64,000 nucleotides of DNA from an uncultured bacterium (GTDB lineage Bacteria; Planctomycetota; Phycisphaerae; Phycisphaerales; UBA1924): positions 22,084 through 86,083 of the forward strand of contig CAILKP010000053.1 in assembly GCA_903834785.1 (NCBI GenBank), given 5' to 3'. Positions 55,322-64,000 of the stretch are shown here, in pieces (the stretch's first letter is position 1; each line of letters starts with the position of its first letter). The position numbers and the translations under genes are program-made. The notes under the pieces were generated by a model that was not told the origin of the DNA, did not search any database, and was given only the letters and a program-made list of their open reading frames with translations.

Positions 55322-56614
55322 TCACTGCTCCGGTGGCTGGGCCTGGTTCGGCTGCGCGTCGGTCATCGTTCCGCCGCGAGGTGCGCCGGCCCCTCCTGTC
55401 ATCGGCGTTGTACCGCTTGCGGATGCAGCGGCAAGGGCTTTGTCCGGGCTGGCTGACCAAATCCCCATGTTTCCCCCAGAACTGGTGCTGCCCCAGGCCT
55501 GTGGACGGGCATTCGTTGCGCCCCCGATGCCACGGTCGCTGACAAAGAAGATCCGGTTCTCCGGTCCCCACGTCGGCATGAACGCCTGACGCAGCCCGCC
55601 GGTCAGATCGATCCGCGTCGACCCATCGGCCGAGGAGATGCGGATCTGCCCGCTCCCGCCCGACATCCCGCCCGCCGACTGCGAGTCACCGCGCATCCGG
55701 GTAATGGGTGCCGCGGTGTAGGCGATCCAGTTGCCGTCGGGCGACCAGGTGGGGTTGATGGCCGCCGAGTCCGTGGCCGAAACAACCTGCGTGGGGTTGC
55801 CGATGTTGCCCGGCTTGTAGTCAATGGTCCAGATCGAGAACGCCGAGTCACCGCGCTGGCGTGCCTTCTGGTAGGCGATCTTGTCCGTCCCGCCGGCACC
55901 GGTACCCGCCGTCGGGCAGAACTCCGGGAACATGCCGTGGCCGATGAACTCCGGCGTCGTCGGCCGCTTGAGATCAAGCACCCACAACTCCCACCGGCCA
56001 GAGGCCTCGCCCAGGCGGCTGAACACCAGGTGCGAGCCATCGGGCGAGAACGACGGATGGAGGTCCGTGTTGCCGCTGGTCAACTGCACCGGCTGGCCGC
56101 CCCGCATGCTCATGAGATAGATGCCGTAGGTCCCGCCACGATCCGAGCAGAAGGCGATCTTCTGTCCATCGGGGCTGATCGTCGGCATCACATCGTTGCC
56201 CGGATCCTGCGTCAGCTGCGTGATCGCCGCCGAGCCCACGGGCTTGATGTAAATGTCCGCCGTGCGCCGGTGCTGCGTGCTGGCAAACACAATGAACTTG
56301 CCGTCGCGGCTGATGGCCGGATCAAAGTCGCTCCCGTCCGACGGCTTGGTGATCTGCACCAGTCCCTCGGGGGTGTCGTCAATCAGCAGCTCGCTGGTTG
56401 CTTCCGCCGCCGCCGCACGCGCGGGTCCGCCCACTTCGGCCTTGACTGTCGGTGTGGCCTCGGTCCCTTCGGCAGCGATGTGCTCCGCCGCCGGGCTGGC
56501 CTGCGAGCTCACCCGCGTGTCAACACATCCGGCAAGCGTGCCGGCCGCTGCAAGCAGCAGCAGGGGGGCCAGGGCACGGGTCAGGTTTGCACGAGCAGCA
56601 TCACGTCCGGTCAT
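55322..56614 (-). CDS. TolB-like lipoprotein with PD40 beta-propeller repeats
   Basis: Protein of 430 residues. The N terminus is a lipoprotein signal with LAGC. Several PD40 propeller strands are visible, each of the DPAISRDGKFIVFAS, MPTISPDGQKIAFCSDRGG, HPSFSPDGSHLVFSRLG and NPTWSPDGNWIAYT pattern. Homologous to TolB of the Tol-Pal envelope system, but the lipoprotein signal and the absence of other tol genes make a different envelope role possible. The C-terminal tail is Gly/Pro/Ala-rich. ATG 56614 begins the signal. Confidence 0.82.
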   Translation of the reverse strand: MTGRDAARANLTRALAPLLLLAAAGTLAGCVDTRVSSQASPAAEHIAAEGTEATPTVKAEVGGPARAAAAEATSELLIDDTPEGLVQITKPSDGSDFDPAISRDGKFIVFASTQHRRTADIYIKPVGSAAITQLTQDPGNDVMPTISPDGQKIAFCSDRGGTYGIYLMSMRGGQPVQLTSGNTDLHPSFSPDGSHLVFSRLGEASGRWELWVLDLKRPTTPEFIGHGMFPEFCPTAGTGAGGTDKIAYQKARQRGDSAFSIWTIDYKPGNIGNPTQVVSATDSAAINPTWSPDGNWIAYTAAPITRMRGDSQSAGGMSGGSGQIRISSADGSTRIDLTGGLRQAFMPTWGPENRIFFVSDRGIGGATNARPQAWGSTSSGGNMGIWSASPDKALAAASASGTTPMTGGAGAPRGGTMTDAQPNQAQPPEQ

Positions 56615-56897
56615 CGGGGCGTTCTCCAGTTCCGCACGCGTCAGCACGGCTGCCAACGGAAGCGGACGAAGAACAAGATCGGACGTGATAACCGTCGAGG
56701 TTACCAGAACTGGTCGCTGGCCACGGATCCTCAGCGATCAAGGGTCGGATTATTCCGCCTGCACCACATCAGCCCGGTCGCGCCGGGCGCCAGGCACCTG
56801 CAAGACCCCGAACGCAGCCCATGTCACGAGCTATGGGATAACCCCGGACCCAAACTCTCGCCTCGCCCCGAACCTTCCCGCTGCTGCGGTTCCCAGC

Positions 56898-57209
56898 TCA
56901 GTTCAGCGCGACACGACCGATGAACGCCGGCCCCGTCGTCGGACGCGACCACATGCTCGTCAGGTCGCGCGGGCCGGCGATCAGGTCCAGGTGGCGGGCG
57001 TACAGCTCCAGATCGTGGTCGCCGAACTGTTCTAAGAACGCGTACGTCGCCGTCAGGTTCGTCCCCAGAATGTGGTTGATCAGCTGCCGCCGCCGGGGCG
57101 ACAGCGCGGGCTCAACGGCCGCATCGCGCAGCTCAGCATCCACCACGCCAGAGCCAGTGGTCAGGGCGAAGGGCAGGGACGACTTGATCGATGAGAAGAA
57201 TGCGAACAT
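56898..57209 (-). CDS. Hypothetical small protein
   Basis: Frame of 103 residues with a well-balanced composition, no Cys, and no signal peptide (FALTTGSGVVDAELRDAAVEP, LINHILGTNLTATYAFLEQFGDHDLELYARHLDLIAG). No family is recognised. Retained because it fills the gap between the TolB-like and phosphoesterase genes and has no better alternative. Confidence 0.5.
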   Translation of the reverse strand: MFAFFSSIKSSLPFALTTGSGVVDAELRDAAVEPALSPRRRQLINHILGTNLTATYAFLEQFGDHDLELYARHLDLIAGPRDLTSMWSRPTTGPAFIGRVALN

Positions 57210-57678
57210 GGCGAGCGCTCCGTGCTGCCTGAAGTCCTGTGCTGCCGCGGCGGTTGATCACCAGCTGCGGCGGGCTCAGCTCGTTTGCAGTCATCCGTGA
57301 CTGGTGAACGCTGAGCCGGCAATCGGTACGCGTGTTTCGGCCTGCAGGGTGAAAACCCTCCAGTGACCAGACGGTGGACAATCCGTGCATTTCCGCCCTG
57401 CGGGGGGCAGCACCCACAACAGGTTGTGTCCACGCCCATCGCCAAATCCGACTGGCTGGGGCGTGCACCCCGCAGAAAGAAAATTTGCTCTTTTTGCGAT
57501 TTTTGGGCGTGTTTGGTGCCGGTATGGCAGCTTCCTCGCCTCCGTACAACCATGACTCGCAGTTCCGCTTCATGGTCGCCCTCGCCTCTGGCCTTCCTCG
57601 GGTTACCGCCCGGCTCGGATACGCTGCCGCCTCGGCCCTCGAACACGCCTCCCCTCGTCCACTCCTCCGCCGCCCACC
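57210..57678. other. 470-bp divergent spacer with AT-rich pocket
   Basis: Between the small minus-strand gene and the plus-strand phosphoesterase. An AT-rich pocket at about 57475-57520 (TTTGCTCTTTTTGCGATTTTT) is a candidate promoter area, but no -35/-10 pair is convincing. Confidence 0.4.
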
Positions 57679-58698
57679 GTGCAGATGCCCGCGATCAACA
57701 ACCCGCCTGCCGACTCTGGCCCATGGCCCTCCCAGCGGCCTCATCCGCGGCACGCCGGCGATCCTGAACTGCTCCACCGTGTCGAGGTGCCCCACCCCGA
57801 CCTGCCCGAGTCACTTGACGGCCTCACCGTCATGCATTTCACCGATGCGCACGTGCGCCGCGGCTACGACGGCGCGGATGCCGAGGCTCCCGATGCTCAG
57901 GCCACCTGGTGGCGCGGTGTTCTCGAGGCGGTCTCCAGCGTTCAGGTCGACCTGGCCGTCTTCACCGGTGATTGGTGCGACGAGCTCGGTCAGGAGGCCT
58001 CCGCCGCACGCGCCCTCTGCCAGCTCGCTGGCGCAACGCGAACCCGCCTGGGCTGCTTCGGCGTCTTCGGTAACCACGACAACCCGACCATGCGTCGCCT
58101 GGCCCGCGAGCAGGTTCCCATCTGCTGGGTGGGCCGCCGCACCAAGCTCCTGCGTCCCGACCTGCGACTCCTGGGCATGGACTTCCCGGAGGATCCGCTA
58201 GGCACCATGCTCGACTGCGGTCTTGTGCCCGCTGCCGAGGCCGAAGCCGCGGCATCAGCCTCCGCCGGCCGTCGTCCGCTCGCCCTTGATCCATTCGTCA
58301 TCACGCTGGCCCACAGCCCAAGTGTGCTGCTGCACGGTGCGGAGCTCGGCTTGCCGCTCATCTTCGCCGGCCACACCCACGGCGGCCAGGTGCGCGTGCC
58401 GCTCAATCCGCTGAGCGCTGTCCCGTTTGTCGGTGGCGCAGTCAGTCGCTGGGCCCAGCGCACCCTCGGCGGCGTGCTGGCACCCAACACCTCCAGCGAC
58501 ATGCCCGGCTTCATGGCCAGCGGCGTCCTGGGCTTCCGCCGCACGCTGTGCTGTGTCTCACGCGGGCTCGGAGACTCCGTCGCGGAGCTCGCCCGTGCCA
58601 ACTGTCCGCGGCAGATCGCGCTCTACCGCCTCGTGCGTGCAAACGCAGATCAGCCGCTGCCGGACACTTCACGTCCGACGCGGCTGATCGAGTTTTGA
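57679..58698 (+). CDS. Metallophosphoesterase (YaeI-like)
   Basis: Calcineurin-like phosphoesterase of 339 residues. The metal-binding set is complete: HFTDAHVRRG, VFTGDWCDE, VFGNHDNPT, and FAGHTHGGQVRVPL. It lacks an obvious signal or membrane anchor, unlike YaeI, so it may act in the cytoplasm; the first 45 residues are Pro-rich. Its substrate is unknown. It differs from the Tat-exported phosphoesterase at 21.5 kb and is not a recent duplicate. Confidence 0.85.
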   Translation: MQMPAINNPPADSGPWPSQRPHPRHAGDPELLHRVEVPHPDLPESLDGLTVMHFTDAHVRRGYDGADAEAPDAQATWWRGVLEAVSSVQVDLAVFTGDWCDELGQEASAARALCQLAGATRTRLGCFGVFGNHDNPTMRRLAREQVPICWVGRRTKLLRPDLRLLGMDFPEDPLGTMLDCGLVPAAEAEAAASASAGRRPLALDPFVITLAHSPSVLLHGAELGLPLIFAGHTHGGQVRVPLNPLSAVPFVGGAVSRWAQRTLGGVLAPNTSSDMPGFMASGVLGFRRTLCCVSRGLGDSVAELARANCPRQIALYRLVRANADQPLPDTSRPTRLIEF

Positions 58699-58740
58699 TG
58701 TGTTTGCTGCGGCCGTCTCGCGCTGCAGGTTCGCTGCGCA

Positions 58741-59097
58741 TCAGCCCAGCCGCTTGGCTTCCAGCCGAATGCCCAGCCGGTAGCCGGTGTTCACCGGCTC
58801 GCACCGCACCACTTCGCCGCGGCGCGTCAGCACCGGAACGCCAGGTGCACAGAAGTCCAGCACCGTACCGACATCCAGCCGCTTGGGGCTGATCGCACCC
58901 AGGCCGACCCACGAACCATCGATGATGCCGATGCGAGTCATGCCGCGCTGGCCGTCCTCATCGGTGTACACCGCGGTCATCTGCTGATCCAGCACCTTGC
59001 GCGGAAACATCCGCTTGTCGAGCTTCAGTTCACCTGACAGCGAACGCTGATCGACGGCCAGCGGAGCTTCCTGAGCGGGAACATGGAGGCGGAGCAT
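58741..59097 (-). CDS. PilZ-like protein
   Basis: Protein of 118 residues. The RxxxR motif is in KRMFPRK (residues about 28-34) and a DxSxxG motif in IIDGSWVGLGAIS. A conserved beta-barrel end (RRGEVVRCEPVNTGYRLGIRLE) follows. Probably a cyclic-di-GMP receptor, the second in this window. It lies 42 bp from the end of the phosphoesterase (convergent) and downstream of the glycosyltransferase gene on the same strand. Confidence 0.72.
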   Translation of the reverse strand: MLRLHVPAQEAPLAVDQRSLSGELKLDKRMFPRKVLDQQMTAVYTDEDGQRGMTRIGIIDGSWVGLGAISPKRLDVGTVLDFCAPGVPVLTRRGEVVRCEPVNTGYRLGIRLEAKRLG

Positions 59098-59222
59098 GCG
59101 GTGCTTCCTTGCAGTCGGCGAACGGCCGGAACAGCCAGTGACACGCGTGCGGACGATCCTTCGCCCGAACGGCCCGGGCGTACAGATCGCCCGGGATCGT
59201 GGCTATCGGTCTGCACCGTCGT

Positions 59223-60443
59223 TTACTTCACCGCCCCGGCTCCGCCGGCCCCGGTTTGCAGCACCTTGCGGTGTTCCACCCAGAAGGCCTCGCTCGTGCG
59301 CGAAAACGGCATGCTTTGCGCATGCTGCTGTGCCGCCCGCTGCATCGCCGCCAGGTGCTCACCATCCTGAATCACCCGCCGCACCGCCCCCGCCCAATCA
59401 CCCGCCTGCTCACCTTGCACCACAACCCCGGTGCGCTCGGGCACCACCAGCTGCCGCGGCCCGCCCGCATCACTGACAATCGCCGGCATGCCCATCGCCT
59501 GGGCCTCAAGCACCACCTGCCCCAGCGTATCGGTGCGCGACGGAAACAGCAGCACGCTGCCGCAGCGGTACAGGTCCAGCAGCGACTGCCCCGTGGCAAA
59601 GCCCGGCGCATCTGCATGCCCGATCACACGCAGGTCGTCGCGCAGTGCTCCAAGCCCCGGGCCATCACCCACCACCAGCAGCAGCGGGGGCCTGGCCGCA
59701 CCGCACTCCTGAACCACCTGTCTCCACGTCGCTGTCAGCAGCGCCAGGTTCTTCTCGCGGCTGATCCGCCCGACATACAGCACCACACGCCGGCCCGCCC
59801 GCACCGCCGCCGCGGCAGCAGGGCTGATCCGCCCCACCCGGTTCAGCCACGTCTCACGCGGCTCATCACTCACGCAGAATCGCTGCAGATCCACGCCCGC
59901 CGGAAGCACCCGCAGCCGCGAGCAGTCCCCCCCGGCCGCGCACAACTGGCGGGCTGATTCCGCCGATCGCACCAGCAGCTTACGAAACGGCGCATAGAAC
60001 CAGTCCGTCACCGACCGTGTCAGCCCGGACAGCACGCTCGAGCCGTAGATCCGCTCGGCATACGCGGGAAAGTCAGTGTGGTACGTCCCCAGCAGTGGCA
60101 ACCCCCGTGACACCGCCAGTCCGCGGCCCACCAGCCCCACCGGGCCAGGTGTCGAGACATGCACCACATCAGGTCGAAAGCTCGACAGTGCTCCGGCCAG
60201 TTCAGTCGGGCTCGGAATCGCTACATCCAATAGCCGATACCCCGGAAGGCCAAAGGCCACCAGCGGCGGCGAGTTGAACAGTTCAGGACCAGTGATCGCT
60301 CCCACCGGCTTGCGGGTACTCGTCAGCACTAGCAACTCGCACCGCTCGCCGTCCAGCCGCCGCGGGCAGCCCCGCAGATCGCCGATGAACCGGGCCACAC
60401 CGTTGATATCAACCACGGTGTCGGTGAACAGGGCAAGTCGCAT
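59223..60443 (-). CDS. Glycosyltransferase, GT4 family
   Basis: Retaining glycosyltransferase of the GT-B fold, 406 residues. The N-terminal half has RLALFTDTVVDINGVARFIGDL and PDVVHVSTPGPVGLVGRGLA with GTYHTDFPAYAERIYG. The donor-binding half has VLYVGRISREKNLALL, LVVGDGPGLG and FPSRTDTLGQVVLEAQAMGMPAI (the E-x7-E type motif). Close to mannosyltransferase/glycolipid-synthesis enzymes such as MgtA/PimB. The acceptor is unknown. ATG 60443 is preferred; an ATG three codons earlier is possible. It may be co-transcribed with the PilZ gene downstream. Confidence 0.87.
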   Translation of the reverse strand: MRLALFTDTVVDINGVARFIGDLRGCPRRLDGERCELLVLTSTRKPVGAITGPELFNSPPLVAFGLPGYRLLDVAIPSPTELAGALSSFRPDVVHVSTPGPVGLVGRGLAVSRGLPLLGTYHTDFPAYAERIYGSSVLSGLTRSVTDWFYAPFRKLLVRSAESARQLCAAGGDCSRLRVLPAGVDLQRFCVSDEPRETWLNRVGRISPAAAAAVRAGRRVVLYVGRISREKNLALLTATWRQVVQECGAARPPLLLVVGDGPGLGALRDDLRVIGHADAPGFATGQSLLDLYRCGSVLLFPSRTDTLGQVVLEAQAMGMPAIVSDAGGPRQLVVPERTGVVVQGEQAGDWAGAVRRVIQDGEHLAAMQRAAQQHAQSMPFSRTSEAFWVEHRKVLQTGAGGAGAVK

Positions 60444-60660
60444 GGCGGACAAAGCTCAAGCCGGAACGGACACGGGAGCGAGCAGGATCGCCAACTGCCG
60501 GCAAGGCGGCGGTGCGGGCGAACGGCCGAACGATACCTCCATCAGCAAGGATCAGTGGTTGCCATCGCATTTCGCCCGGCAACAGCTCACCGATGGCGGA
60601 GTGCCAGTATTTATTCATGTTTCTCGTGAATAAGCATTTTGATTTTTTTGAGTGGCCGAC
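60444..60660. other. Spacer upstream of glycosyltransferase
   Basis: With the small-RNA locus that follows, this makes a 560-bp gap. A stretch rich in TTTTG/TTGAT near 60640 is AT-rich but not otherwise recognised. Confidence 0.4.
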
Positions 60661-60689
60661 TTGCCCGAGTTGCTGGCATCAGGTAGTAT
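60661..60689 (+). promoter_or_regulatory. Sigma70-like promoter of small-RNA candidate 2
   Basis: TTGCCC (60661-60666), a 17-bp spacer and TAGTAT (60684-60689) directly precede the second C-rich terminator element. Confidence 0.5.
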
Positions 60690-60694
60690 TTGTC

Positions 60695-60775
60695 ACCGGA
60701 TGTTTCCGGAAACTTACTCTGACCCCTCCCCCCTGGCCGCCGGTTGTCCTACGGATGACCGGCGGCTTTCTTTTT
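60695..60775 (+). ncRNA. Candidate small RNA 2 with 5' hairpin, C-rich stretch and terminator
   Basis: Predicted transcript of about 81 nt. A small 5' hairpin CCGGA-TGTT-TCCGG (60696-60709) precedes the identical 18-nt C-rich segment (60720-60737) and a terminator. Compared with candidate 1 it has one extra hairpin; the terminator stem sequence differs but keeps 14 pairs, and the tail TTTCTTTTTG is the same. No gene lies downstream on this strand within the window. The locus lies between the minus-strand kinase and glycosyltransferase genes. Confidence 0.55.
60736..60775 (+). terminator. Intrinsic terminator of small-RNA candidate 2
   Basis: 14-bp stem (60736-60749 with 60753-60766, two G-U pairs) with a 3-nt loop TAC and TTTCTTTTT tail. 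Confidence 0.8.
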
Positions 60776-61009
60776 GCCTGCCGCCAAGTGTGGCAATGGC
60801 CGCTTGATTTCACACAATCGGCGGCGGCCACCCTTGCTCCCAACCATCTGCATCACCGCTCGGACGCTCCGCATCACCGCGCGGGAGCTTCTGTTTCTGC
60901 AAACGCTCTGCTTCGGATGGCTCCCTCCCTCGATTTCGTGTTCAAAACACGGCCTGAGCTAGGCTTGCGCTGGGGTTTACCCCAGACGCTCGCGCGAATA
61001 AACCAATGG

Positions 61010-63988
61010 CTATCTGGTGCCGCCGGCGCGGAATGCGTCCAGCGATTCGTACCTCGCCGCCAGGTCTGGTCTGCTTGAAGCGGCGAGCGATCGCTGTGCG
61101 TGCTGCAGCACCTCGGCGATTCGTGGACTCGTCTCGCCAAGCACCAAGAGCGAGATGTTCACCGATTCGGCAAAAACGGTCTCTGCCGCTTCGGTCTGCC
61201 CCGCGGCGACGAGTGCATCGCCATACGCCCGGCGAAGCCCGATCCGAAACGCGCTGCCCGATGCATCAGCCGTCCGGACCGTGTCGGCCGCCAATCGCAC
61301 AGCGTCCTGTGTTCTGCCCGCGCCCAGCAGGATGCGCACGTAGCTCCGGGCCGCGTGCAGCGACAGGTCGGCCCCCGCGCCACCGATGAGGAGCTCGAGT
61401 TCCAGCATCCGCCCACCCAGGCGCAGTGCATCCTCGTGCAGTCCGCCGCGCGAGGCCAGCTCCGCGGCATGCAGGCCGATTGAACGCGCTGCAAGACTCT
61501 CCTCACCCAGCGCGGCGATGTTCAAGTCCGCGGCCCGCACAGCTGTAGCCGCTGCTTCCTGAATCCGTCCCTGCGTGACCAGTGCTTCCATCAGCACCCG
61601 GTAGCCCTCGGCCACCTGAATGCTGTCGGGTGCAAACAGCCGCTGCGAGAGCTCGATATCTTCGCGGGCGACGCGCTCGCCTTCGACAGCGCGGTCGGAC
61701 TCAATGAGCGCAAAGACCAGGCGGAACCGCAGGTCGTGATCACGCAGCCGGTTGTTGTCACCCAGGCTCAGGCTCCGCGCCAGCGCACGCTCCAGCAGCG
61801 GCACTCGCTCCGGGCTGCCGCGCAGCAGGTCCGCCTTGACCGCCAGCGCCTCAACGCCAAGGGCGGTCTCCTCACCCTCCAGCGACGGCAGCCGCTCGAG
61901 CATCGCCTGCGCTTCCTCGAGACTCGACGTGTACCGCATCGAGCGGGCCACGGCCAGCACCGCGGCACTGCGCAGCGGATCACCGGCCGGCAGCACCGCC
62001 TCGGCGATGTTCATCGCCCGTCTGGTCAGCGAGATCTGCAGCGTGTGGTTGCCCTCGGTATCCAGCGTGGAGGCGTAGCCCAGCAGAATCGGAATCAGCC
62101 CCGGTGAGCCCGGCCCCAGCAGCTTCTCGGCAAGCTCGAGGGTCTCGGCGTACAGCTCCCGGGCCCGGTTCGTCTCGCCGATCTTCCGCCACACGTCCGC
62201 CAGCGCCAGTTGCACGCTCACCCGGGTCTGGTCGTTGGCCGAGAATCGCTCGTACATCCGCTCGGTGGCGGTCTGGGCGATCTCCCGTACCGTCACGTCC
62301 TTTCCGCGGCGCGACTCGGGCTGCAGCGAGCCAAGCATGTCGTCCAGCAGGAACCGCGTCACCAGTTCCGCCCGCCCCGCCTGCCGCTGCGCCTCGCTGG
62401 CCGAGGAGACCGCCGCTTCTCGCTCGCGGCCAGCCTGGTACAGCGCGATGCCCGTGGCCACCAGCCCGGTCAGCACCGCCACCGAAACCGCCGTCACCGC
62501 CGCCGCCAGCCCGCGGTGACGCCGCAGCCACTTCCGCAGTGCATACCACCGCGTCGGCGGCATCGCCTCCACCGGCCTGTGCTCGATCCATCGCTGCAGG
62601 TCATCGGCCAGCGCGGCGGCGGTCTGGTATCTCCGCTGGGGCTCCTTCTCAAGGCACCGCGTCACGATCCAGTCCAGCTCCCCGCGAAGCTGCGTCCGCA
62701 GCCCCGCCGCGGTCGTCTGCCTGCGCATCGCAACGGCACCGGCGTCCGTGATTGCCGACAGCCGCGTGCTCGGCGCCCGCGGATCGGTGGTGATGACCAT
62801 CTCACGCAGACGCTCCAGCGATAGACTCCGCAGCATCGTCGCATCAAACGGTGTCACACCGCACAACAGCTCGTAGAGCAGCGTGCCCACACCGTACACA
62901 TCCGTCCGCACATCGCTGGATCCGGCGTTGTCCAGCTGCTCGGGCGCCATGTACTCCGGTGTTCCCAGCAGTTGCCACTGCTCGGTCATCGCCCCGGCCA
63001 TCATGCCCGGACGCACGGCCTTGGCGATGCCGAAGTCGATCATCTTGGGCGTCGGCAGCCCGTCGACCTCCGCCACCAGCACGTTGCTCGGCTTGATGTC
63101 CCGGTGGATTACGCCCTTGGAATGTGCATGCTGCAGCGCCCGGCACACCTCAATAGCCAGCTTCACCCGCTGCTGCACCGTCAGCCTGCAGCGGTCGCTG
63201 TACGCCGTGATCACCTCCGCCGAGCCGCTGGCGGCGCCGGGCGCGTTCGTCGCCGCTGGAGCCGCACCCGCCGTCTGATCCGGATCCGTCGCTTCCCCGC
63301 TCGGAGACCACCCCGTCACCAGTTCCATCACCACGTACGGCCGGCCCGTCGGGGTGCTCCCGGCATCGAGCACCTTTGCGATGCCGGGGTGGTTCATCAG
63401 CGCCAGCGCTTCCTGCTCGCCCCGGAAACGCGTCACCACCGCCCGTGTGTCCATGCCGGGCTTCAGGATCTTCAGCGCCACATGCCGGCGCACCGGCTCG
63501 CGCTGCTCCGCCCGGTACACCACGCCAAAGCCGCCCTCGCCCAGTACATTCAGCAGCGTGTATCGCCCCAGCACCGTGCCCGGCCCTTCCAGCGGCGTGC
63601 CGAACTCCTCGATCGATCGTCCCGTCGCCGCCGCGGCAGAGGCCGCCAGCTTCCCCATCGCCGTGCCTTTGGCCTCAGCCAGCAGCGAGCCGGCCGAGCG
63701 CGACGCGTCCAGCAGATCCAGCACTGTGGCCCGAAGCTCAGCATCATCGCCGGCGACCATGCTCACGAACGCAACCCGCTGCTCCTCGGGCAGCTCCATC
63801 GCATCACCATACAAGTCTTTGATGCGTTGCTTGGCCGCTGCCATGGGTGTGCGCCACGAGGAGTCGTCCGGTCGATCCGCCAGGGGCGGTACGTCGCCCC
63901 CGCGTCGGCCCGGTGCACCGCTGGTGTGGCTGTCCGGATCCGGAGCAGCCGCGCCACGTTCACCGTTCGCTGGCGGCTGGCCGTTCAC
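61010..63988 (-). CDS. Serine/threonine protein kinase with C-terminal TPR-like repeats
   Basis: Large sensor-type kinase, up to 992 residues. The kinase domain (about residues 140-480) has LGEGGFGVVYRAEQ, VALKILKPG, VIHRDIKPSNVLV, KMIDFGIAKAV and GTPEYMAPEQL, so it should be active. A Pro/Ala-rich insertion of about 40 residues (TDPDQTAGAAPAATNAPGAA region) lies in the N lobe-C lobe linker. One membrane helix follows (LAAAVTAVSVAVLTGLVATGIALY), then a long extracytoplasmic helical part resembling TPRs (AERMYERFSANDQTRVSVQLALADVWRKIGETNRARELYAE). ATG 63988 and 63844 are both possible; the gene may also start outside the window. Confidence 0.9.
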   Translation of the reverse strand: MNGQPPANGERGAAAPDPDSHTSGAPGRRGGDVPPLADRPDDSSWRTPMAAAKQRIKDLYGDAMELPEEQRVAFVSMVAGDDAELRATVLDLLDASRSAGSLLAEAKGTAMGKLAASAAAATGRSIEEFGTPLEGPGTVLGRYTLLNVLGEGGFGVVYRAEQREPVRRHVALKILKPGMDTRAVVTRFRGEQEALALMNHPGIAKVLDAGSTPTGRPYVVMELVTGWSPSGEATDPDQTAGAAPAATNAPGAASGSAEVITAYSDRCRLTVQQRVKLAIEVCRALQHAHSKGVIHRDIKPSNVLVAEVDGLPTPKMIDFGIAKAVRPGMMAGAMTEQWQLLGTPEYMAPEQLDNAGSSDVRTDVYGVGTLLYELLCGVTPFDATMLRSLSLERLREMVITTDPRAPSTRLSAITDAGAVAMRRQTTAAGLRTQLRGELDWIVTRCLEKEPQRRYQTAAALADDLQRWIEHRPVEAMPPTRWYALRKWLRRHRGLAAAVTAVSVAVLTGLVATGIALYQAGREREAAVSSASEAQRQAGRAELVTRFLLDDMLGSLQPESRRGKDVTVREIAQTATERMYERFSANDQTRVSVQLALADVWRKIGETNRARELYAETLELAEKLLGPGSPGLIPILLGYASTLDTEGNHTLQISLTRRAMNIAEAVLPAGDPLRSAAVLAVARSMRYTSSLEEAQAMLERLPSLEGEETALGVEALAVKADLLRGSPERVPLLERALARSLSLGDNNRLRDHDLRFRLVFALIESDRAVEGERVAREDIELSQRLFAPDSIQVAEGYRVLMEALVTQGRIQEAAATAVRAADLNIAALGEESLAARSIGLHAAELASRGGLHEDALRLGGRMLELELLIGGAGADLSLHAARSYVRILLGAGRTQDAVRLAADTVRTADASGSAFRIGLRRAYGDALVAAGQTEAAETVFAESVNISLLVLGETSPRIAEVLQHAQRSLAASSRPDLAARYESLDAFRAGGTR

Positions 63989-64000
63989 CGCACGGCCCCG

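Noticed and set aside
57760..58100. Relation between the two phosphoesterases as a recent duplication
   Set aside because: They share only family motifs; one is Tat-exported and the other is not, and surrounding genes differ.

Overview
The window reads as a GC-rich chromosome segment from a planctomycete, most likely class Phycisphaerae. The evidence is a modular surface protein with a C-terminal 'GC-type' dockerin pair, a CHRD protein ending in a PEP-CTERM-like tail (PTPGA, hydrophobic stretch, RRRR), Tat-exported Gfo/Idh/MocA and TIM-barrel sugar proteins, a large membrane-anchored Ser/Thr kinase with TPR-like repeats, and an enlarged SecA without the usual zinc-binding tail. This assignment is inference from gene content; there is no rRNA in the window. 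Shine-Dalgarno sites are present for only some genes.

Layout. 1-5.4 kb: end of a metal ABC transporter operon (ATPase, permease fused to a DtxR-like sensor domain, second permease), then asparagine synthase and a NUDIX hydrolase. 5.5-10.3 kb (minus strand): ALDH7-type aldehyde dehydrogenase, SCO1-like protein, heme O synthase (ctaB) and a nitroreductase. 10.6-13.1 kb: sucB and a PAS/LuxR regulator separated by an AT-rich, hairpin-rich spacer. 13.7-16.9 kb: a frameshifted lamin-tail/beta-helix/Ig/dockerin secreted protein. 17-27.6 kb: housekeeping and exported enzymes (PilZ protein, Tat oxidoreductase plus isomerase-like protein, rRNA methyltransferase, phosphoesterase, CHRD protein, L,D-transpeptidase, M29 aminopeptidase, CrcB, PhnA-like, DUF2256, GNAT).

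27.7-36.1 kb (minus strand) holds a tightly overlapping six-gene cassette: SWIM zinc finger, DUF5691, MoxR-type AAA ATPase, DUF4253, DUF5682 and VWA. Five adjacent pairs include four 4-bp start/stop overlaps, so this is one transcription unit of unknown function. 36.2-45 kb is a disturbed region: a DUF1801 gene broken in a C9 tract, a COG2509 oxidoreductase, a sulfatase C-terminal remnant, a 145-bp near-perfect direct repeat, tRNA-end-like fragments, an MBL-fold protein, two DUF1254/DUF1214 genes, and tRNA-Pro(CGG). This looks like a decayed island next to a tRNA gene. 45-64 kb: pseudopilin-like protein, secA, a stand-alone TSCPD protein, small membrane proteins, a tyrosine recombinase, lipoproteins including a TolB-like one, a second phosphoesterase, a second PilZ protein, a GT4 glycosyltransferase and the kinase.

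The most novel signal is a pair of orphan intergenic loci 53 kb apart (about 7.34 and 60.70 kb). Each has a sigma70-like promoter, an identical 18-nt C-rich stretch containing CCCCTCCCCCC, and a 14-bp intrinsic terminator whose stem sequence differs between copies while pairing is preserved. They have no same-strand gene nearby and look like a small-RNA family with an anti-Shine-Dalgarno-like seed.
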